Below are positions 7,160 through 10,692 of a DNA stretch of 10,692 nt, one piece after another. Both the position numbers and the translations under genes were made by a program. Every line of letters begins with the position of its first letter. The first letter of the stretch is position 1. Location of the stretch: contig DTUH01000175.1 of the NCBI GenBank assembly GCA_012964265.1, positions 1 to 10,692 of the forward strand, in the 5' to 3' direction. The notes beneath the pieces were generated by a model. The model saw nothing but the letters and a program-made list of their open reading frames with translations. It was not told the DNA's origin and searched no databases. Source of the stretch: Candidatus Lambdaproteobacteria bacterium (lineage in GTDB: Bacteria > SAR324 > NAC60-12).

Positions 7160-8107
7160 TTAGCCGGTTTGTTCAGCCAGCCAATGTTCTGCGTCAATTG
7201 CCGCCATACATCCGGTGCCTGCCGCAGTCACAGCTTGACGATAAACATGGTCCTGAACATCACCTGAAGCAAAAACCCCTTCGACCGAGGTATATGTTGA
7301 CCCCAGTGTAACTTGCACATAACCGTTTTCGTTCAAATCCAACTTGTCCTTGAACAAACCCGTATTTGGTGTGTGTCCAATCGCAACGAACAATCCTGTG
7401 AGAGGATGCTCTGTAACCTTTTCAGTTTTAACGTTTCTCACTTTGAGTGACGTCATTCCGTCCGTAGGATTACCCATAACTTCTTCCACAACAGAATCCC
7501 AAAAAATTGAGATTTTTTTGTTATCAACAGCACGTATCTGCATAATTTTACTACCCCGGAATTCATCACGTCGATGAATCAGTGTGACACTTTTACAGAT
7601 ATTTGCCAAATAAAGAGCTTCTTCCAGGGCAGTATCACCTCCGCCAACCACGGCTACATCCTGATCACGGAAGAAAAAACCATCACAGGTCGCGCAGGCG
7701 GAAACGCCCTTACCGCTGTATTTTTTTTCAGATTCCATTCCCAGCCAACGTGCGGAAGCACCTGTTGAAATTATCAGCGAGTCGCATGTAAGGGAGTCCT
7801 TGTTTTCCAAAAACAGTTTAAATGGACGCTGCGACAAATCGACATCAACCACATCGCCGCTGTAAAATTCGGTACCAAATCGTGCGGCCTGTGCCTTGAG
7901 CAGATCCATCATTTCCGGACCCTGTATTCCTTCAGGAAAACCCGGATAATTTTCCACATCTGTGGTGATCATCAATTGTCCGCCTGCCTCTCGTCCTGAG
8001 ACGACAACAGGTTTTAAAATAGCTCTCGCAGCGTAGATTGCTGCAGTCAATCCCGCGGGACCGGAACCTAAAATTATTAGTCTGTGATGCTGTGCTTTTG
8101 CTGACAT
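7160..8107 (-). CDS. trxB: Thioredoxin-disulfide reductase
   Basis: 315 aa, standard for low-molecular-weight bacterial thioredoxin reductase, which uses NADPH and FAD to reduce thioredoxin in the cytosol. The FAD-binding GSGPAG (14-19), redox-active CATC (138-141) followed by DGFF, the NADPH-binding GGGDTALEEA (155-164), HRRDEFRGS (178-186, Arg residues for the NADPH 2'-phosphate) and the second FAD motif GDVQD (282-286) are all present. The CATC placement inside the NADPH domain separates it from ferredoxin- or glutathione-type reductases. The ATG lies about 20 nt downstream of a predicted transcription start and has an AT-rich leader without a Shine-Dalgarno. Expression is probably mainly from the promoter at 8136-8164. 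The 84-nt gap downstream has no convincing terminator, so read-through into the cold-shock gene is possible. Confidence 0.97.
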   Translation of the reverse strand: MSAKAQHHRLIILGSGPAGLTAAIYAARAILKPVVVSGREAGGQLMITTDVENYPGFPEGIQGPEMMDLLKAQAARFGTEFYSGDVVDVDLSQRPFKLFLENKDSLTCDSLIISTGASARWLGMESEKKYSGKGVSACATCDGFFFRDQDVAVVGGGDTALEEALYLANICKSVTLIHRRDEFRGSKIMQIRAVDNKKISIFWDSVVEEVMGNPTDGMTSLKVRNVKTEKVTEHPLTGLFVAIGHTPNTGLFKDKLDLNENGYVQVTLGSTYTSVEGVFASGDVQDHVYRQAVTAAGTGCMAAIDAEHWLAEQTG

Positions 8108-8135
8108 TTTATTTATTTAATGATGATTTTTTGAA

Positions 8136-8164
8136 ATTATAGACCTTCATATTCTACCATTCAA
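8136..8164 (-). promoter_or_regulatory. Sigma70-type promoter for trxB
   Basis: On the minus strand TTGAAT (8159-8164) stands exactly 17 nt upstream of a perfect TATAAT (8136-8141). The -35 box matches TTGACA at four of six positions. Transcription would begin near 8129, giving a leader of about 20 nt before the trxB ATG. This is the best promoter-like match I found in the window. Confidence 0.75.
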
Positions 8165-8268
8165 AAGCATAGCAGGATCAAGTCAATTCATTAATCATCT
8201 CATTCATCGATTGCTCCGGATACAATTTCCGATATAACTTTTTAACTGAAGAAAAATGAAGATGACTT

Positions 8269-10227
8269 TCAGCGTTTCAGGCGTCTTTCCAGTTCCTGAA
8301 CAGAAAATTCCACCAAAACCGGCACGTCTTGAAGGGAGGTCAGTGGACTTCCCAGTTCTTCCCACTGCGCGAGCAAACATTCCATTTCAGACAGAGCCAG
8401 TTCCTGCTCTGCAGGCATGGATCCATGCGCGACAACTACCTGACAAATGTCCTGCAAAATTTCTTCGCCATGACCGCGTTTTCCAAAGAGAGCCAAGTGA
8501 TCAAGGATTTCCCTGATCACTTTTTCCACTTGATCTGCACTCAATATTTCCGGAATCGTATTCACCGCAAATGTACTTCCTCCGAAAGGACTGACGGCAA
8601 ATCCGGAAACAGCCAATGGCTCCAAAGATTGTTCGAGCAAAACTGATTCCTGTGGTGAGAGCTCAATCAAAAGTGACGCTTGAAAAGTCTGAACCGGAAC
8701 ATCTTTTATTTGTAGTGCCTCCGCATAAATTTCGTAAAGCAACCGTTCATGCAGCGCTCGCTGTTCGATCATAACCAATCCTGCGTCATTCTCAGCAATG
8801 ATGTAGGTCCTTCGGAATTGACCCAGCACCCTGATTTTTTTCGGAACTGTCGGAAGAGGCAAAAGCAATCGAAGATTGCGTATTTCATTCACCGGAAGAT
8901 TACCAGAAACGGAATCCTGGTTAGCTTGTTTTATTGTTGAGGCGGAATCCTGTACTTTTGCAGATTTATTTCTGGTTTCCTCAATCCGGATTTCTGATGA
9001 AAACACGGACTTTTTTGCTAATTTTTCTGCTCTCAACGAAGCGCGCGGAGGCAAATCTCTTGCTTCTGTTCTATGTTTTTTTCTTGCTGGAAAAGTCATT
9101 CCGGAAAACTGACTTTCCAGCGGTAAAGGATCGTTCATCGGCAACTCTATTTGTCCGGATAATTCGGAACGAGACATGTTTGAATGTGCATGTTCACGTC
9201 CAAAAAACCGGCGGCTAGCCCCATCTTTTAATGCGCTTGAAATTTGATCTGTTAAAATGGTGTGGACCAACTGACTGTTTCGGAAACGTATTTCAGTCTT
9301 TGCCGGATGCACATTGACATCGATTTCAGTAGGGTCTATCACCAAATTCAGAAAAAAAACCGGATGCTGACCTTTTCCCAAAAAAGTTCCGTAACCATCA
9401 TAAATTCCGTGATTGATTGACGGAGATTTAACATTGCGCTCATTCACAAAAATATACTGCCAGCGCCGGCTCGTGCGTGGTTTTGAAGGAAATGAGATAA
9501 ACCCGGAATAGCGCAAATACGTTTCCTTATGTTGTACCGTCATCAAAATATCCCTAAACTCCTCACCAAAAAGTTGCCGGATGCGTGTATTCAACTCCTG
9601 GCCACCGGACAGATTGAGCAGCAGCTGTCGATTATGAGTCAGACGGAAATGAATGTGCGGATGCGCGAGGGACTTTTGTACCAGATGCTGCTGGATGTGC
9701 TGAAGTTCTGTGGCAGTAGTTTTGAGAAATTTTAAACGGGCCGGTGTATTGTAAAAAAGTCGTTCAACTGTGATTCTTGTTCCTTGCGGAAATCCAATTT
9801 TCCCGACTTGCTCCAGGTAGCCGCCTTTGATAAAAATTCTGGTTGCCCCTTGACTTTCATCATCACAGGTTAATAATTCAAAATGGGAAACCGACGCGAT
9901 TGCAGCCAGCGCCTCACCGCGAAAGCCTAAAGTCTGAATACGGAACAAATCATCTTCATCAATAATTTTACTCGTTGCATGTCTCTCCACCGCAAGCTGA
10001 GCGTCTGCTTCGTTCATTCCGCAACCATTATCGAGAATTGAAATCAAATCCTTTCCGCCGTTTTTAACTGTGACCTGAATATCGGTTGCTCCGGCATCAA
10101 TCGCGTTCTCTAAAAGTTCCTTTACAACCGAAGCAGGACGCTCAACAACTTCGCCTGCGGCAATTTTATTGATTAAAGATTCCGGAAGAATTCTGACACT
10201 TTTTTTACTGGAAGAAGACTGAGACAT
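8269..10227 (-). CDS. mutL: DNA mismatch repair protein MutL, with degenerate endonuclease motifs
   Basis: 652 aa. MutL is the ATP-driven mediator that links mismatch recognition by MutS to strand incision. The N-terminal GHKL ATPase is intact: KELLENAIDAGA (36-47) with the catalytic Glu and Mg-binding Asn, DNGCGM (66-71), GFRGEALAAI (101-110), NTPAR (160-164) and VNVHPAKTEIRF (304-315). A low-complexity, Lys/Arg/Ser-rich linker spans about 340-460. The C-terminal dimerisation domain follows, but the endonuclease motif DQHA(x)2E(x)4E reads EQRALHERLLYE (488-499), and the zinc-site CPHGRP reads SLQDVP (631-636). The ACR-type cysteine may survive as C595. The ATG at 10227 is preceded by ACCACCCAAAAA with no Shine-Dalgarno. 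mutS is not in the window. It diverges from the nucleotidase gene. Confidence 0.97.
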   Translation of the reverse strand: MSQSSSSKKSVRILPESLINKIAAGEVVERPASVVKELLENAIDAGATDIQVTVKNGGKDLISILDNGCGMNEADAQLAVERHATSKIIDEDDLFRIQTLGFRGEALAAIASVSHFELLTCDDESQGATRIFIKGGYLEQVGKIGFPQGTRITVERLFYNTPARLKFLKTTATELQHIQQHLVQKSLAHPHIHFRLTHNRQLLLNLSGGQELNTRIRQLFGEEFRDILMTVQHKETYLRYSGFISFPSKPRTSRRWQYIFVNERNVKSPSINHGIYDGYGTFLGKGQHPVFFLNLVIDPTEIDVNVHPAKTEIRFRNSQLVHTILTDQISSALKDGASRRFFGREHAHSNMSRSELSGQIELPMNDPLPLESQFSGMTFPARKKHRTEARDLPPRASLRAEKLAKKSVFSSEIRIEETRNKSAKVQDSASTIKQANQDSVSGNLPVNEIRNLRLLLPLPTVPKKIRVLGQFRRTYIIAENDAGLVMIEQRALHERLLYEIYAEALQIKDVPVQTFQASLLIELSPQESVLLEQSLEPLAVSGFAVSPFGGSTFAVNTIPEILSADQVEKVIREILDHLALFGKRGHGEEILQDICQVVVAHGSMPAEQELALSEMECLLAQWEELGSPLTSLQDVPVLVEFSVQELERRLKR

Positions 10228-10377
10228 TTTTTGGGTGGTAACTTATAAAAAATTGGAGTAACTATTTAGGTCTATCTTTTTTGCTGAAAAATATTTTGTG
10301 TTTCTACAATGCGACATCGTAGCCTAAAGACTGCATCGACGCAAGGTAGACTCTCAAGTTTTTGTAGATTAAATTAT

Positions 10378-10397
10378 TTATTTTTCATCAAAAATAA
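10378..10397. repeat. AT-rich inverted repeat in the divergent gap
   Basis: TTATTTTT (10378-10385) and AAAAATAA (10390-10397) are perfect 8-base inverted arms around the tetraloop CATC. It abuts the GC-rich hairpin at 10400-10417. On the minus strand its A/T arm doubles as the T-rich tail of that hairpin, so the two structures could be alternatives. Confidence 0.55.
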
Positions 10398-10399
10398 GA

Positions 10400-10417
10400 C
10401 TCACCCGCTGGGGTGAG
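10400..10417 (-). terminator. GC-rich hairpin with T-rich tail, possible minus-strand intrinsic terminator
   Basis: CTCACCC (10400-10406) and GGGTGAG (10411-10417) form a perfect 7-bp stem with loop GCTG. On the minus strand it is followed at once by TCTTATTTTT, the form of an intrinsic terminator. No annotated minus-strand gene ends here, so it may block antisense transcription into mutL. On the plus strand it would instead be a structured element in the leader of the nucleotidase mRNA, about 75 nt before its start. Confidence 0.4.
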
Positions 10418-10492
10418 CCGACTTCGCGCATGTTTGGTAATTGATCCACATCCTGTGTAATTTTTCTTAATCAATAAAATGAAGGGAATGAA

Positions 10493-10692
10493 ATGAGACT
10501 GAAAATAATTATTGCCGGACTCTTGACAGGTCTGATTGCTTTTGCGCCGATGGCGGCAATGGCAGACGAAACAGAAACACTTCGCATCATCCTTACCGGT
10601 GATCATTACGTCCTTCCTGCTAAAAAAGGACGCGGCGGATTTGCCAAACTGGCCACCGTGGTCAAGCAGGAAAGAGCCGGAGCCGAACACTC
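10493..10692 (+). CDS. Secreted 5'-nucleotidase/metallophosphatase, N-terminal 66 residues
   Basis: The gene runs off the right edge. The first 24 residues are a clear signal peptide: basic MRLK, a hydrophobic core, and AMA before Asp25 as the cleavage site, so the product is exported to the periplasm. The mature part begins LRIILTGDHYVLP (30-42), then GRGGFAKLATVVKQER (46-61). This matches the first metal-binding strand and the following GGxA(K/R)LATxVKxER helix of UshA/SoxB-like 5'-nucleotidases, which dephosphorylate extracellular nucleotides. The usual ND of the first motif reads GD here. A good Shine-Dalgarno AAGGGA (10482-10487) lies five nt before the ATG. A weak promoter-like pair TTGGTA (10434-10439) and TGTAAT (10456-10461), 16 nt apart, is upstream. 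Full-length relatives are several hundred residues, so only about a tenth is visible. Confidence 0.82.
   Translation, partial: MRLKIIIAGLLTGLIAFAPMAAMADETETLRIILTGDHYVLPAKKGRGGFAKLATVVKQERAGAEH

Larger units (their letters stand above)
341..10186. repeat. Highly iterated palindrome TCCGGA, 30 copies
   Basis: By hand I count TCCGGA starting at 341, 432, 677, 750, 992, 1304, 1449, 2690, 2986, 3119, 3147, 3275, 3339, 3380, 3573, 3721, 3873, 3914, 4280, 4865, 6136, 6676, 7914, 8215, 8549, 8602, 8985, 9100, 9154 and 10181. Base composition alone predicts two or three. Two copies (3119, 8215) lie between genes; in genes, 13 are in the TCC|GGA frame, 12 in T|CCG|GA and three in TC|CGG|A. The copies are dense in 341-4285 and in mutL but sparse between 4870 and 8200. 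Confidence 0.7.

Noticed and set aside
10303..10368. Riboswitch in the leader of the nucleotidase gene
   Set aside because: GACGCAAGG near 10339 recalls part of the cyclic-di-GMP (GEMM) aptamer, but the GNRA tetraloop stem and the rest of the conserved core are not present.
10388..10690. A 100-codon open frame on the minus strand opposite the nucleotidase start
   Set aside because: It is antisense to a convincing signal peptide and metallophosphatase motif, has no family features or ribosome site, and reads as low-quality composition.

Overview
The window reads as an ordinary stretch of chromosome from a Gram-negative, proteobacterium-like organism of moderate GC (mid-40s % by eye). Eight genes and one edge-truncated gene lie on the minus strand, and one edge-truncated gene lies on the plus strand. 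Housekeeping genes (mutL, trxB, argG) sit among catabolic and redox genes: a PaaK-type CoA ligase, a molybdenum-hydroxylase iron-sulfur subunit, a glycine/sarcosine-type flavin oxidase and tldD. A free-living heterotroph of a proteobacterial or SAR324-like marine lineage would fit, but this is a guess from gene style; no rRNA or lineage marker is present. No phage, transposon, CRISPR array, tRNA or rRNA is visible.

Layout in transcription order on the minus strand, from the right: mutL (10227 to 8269); trxB (8107 to 7160) behind a good sigma70-type promoter; a membrane-anchored cold-shock-domain protein (7075 to 6584) followed after only 2 nt by argG (6581 to 5361); an unrecognised membrane-anchored 274-aa protein (5314 to 4490); an FAD-dependent DAO-family oxidoreductase (4288 to 3131); tldD (3027 to 1648); a PaaK-like ligase (1597 to 290); and the start of a CoxS/HcrC-type [2Fe-2S] subunit (279 to the left edge). 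On the plus strand, diverging from mutL, a secreted 5'-nucleotidase/metallophosphatase begins at 10493 and runs off the right edge. The divergent gap carries stacked hairpins.

Functional links are mostly local. The ligase and the [2Fe-2S] subunit are 10 nt apart and probably work on one (aromatic?) acyl-CoA pathway whose large subunits would lie to the left of the window. The cold-shock protein and argG are probably translationally coupled. The other genes look like independent neighbours with gaps of about 45 to 200 nt.

The points most worth a second look are: a roughly ten-fold excess of the palindrome TCCGGA (30 copies by hand count), unevenly spread; a cold-shock domain placed behind two transmembrane helices; a MutL whose C-terminal endonuclease motifs are degraded; the paired hairpins upstream of the nucleotidase gene; and an orphan membrane-anchored protein. 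I found no convincing wholly new system.
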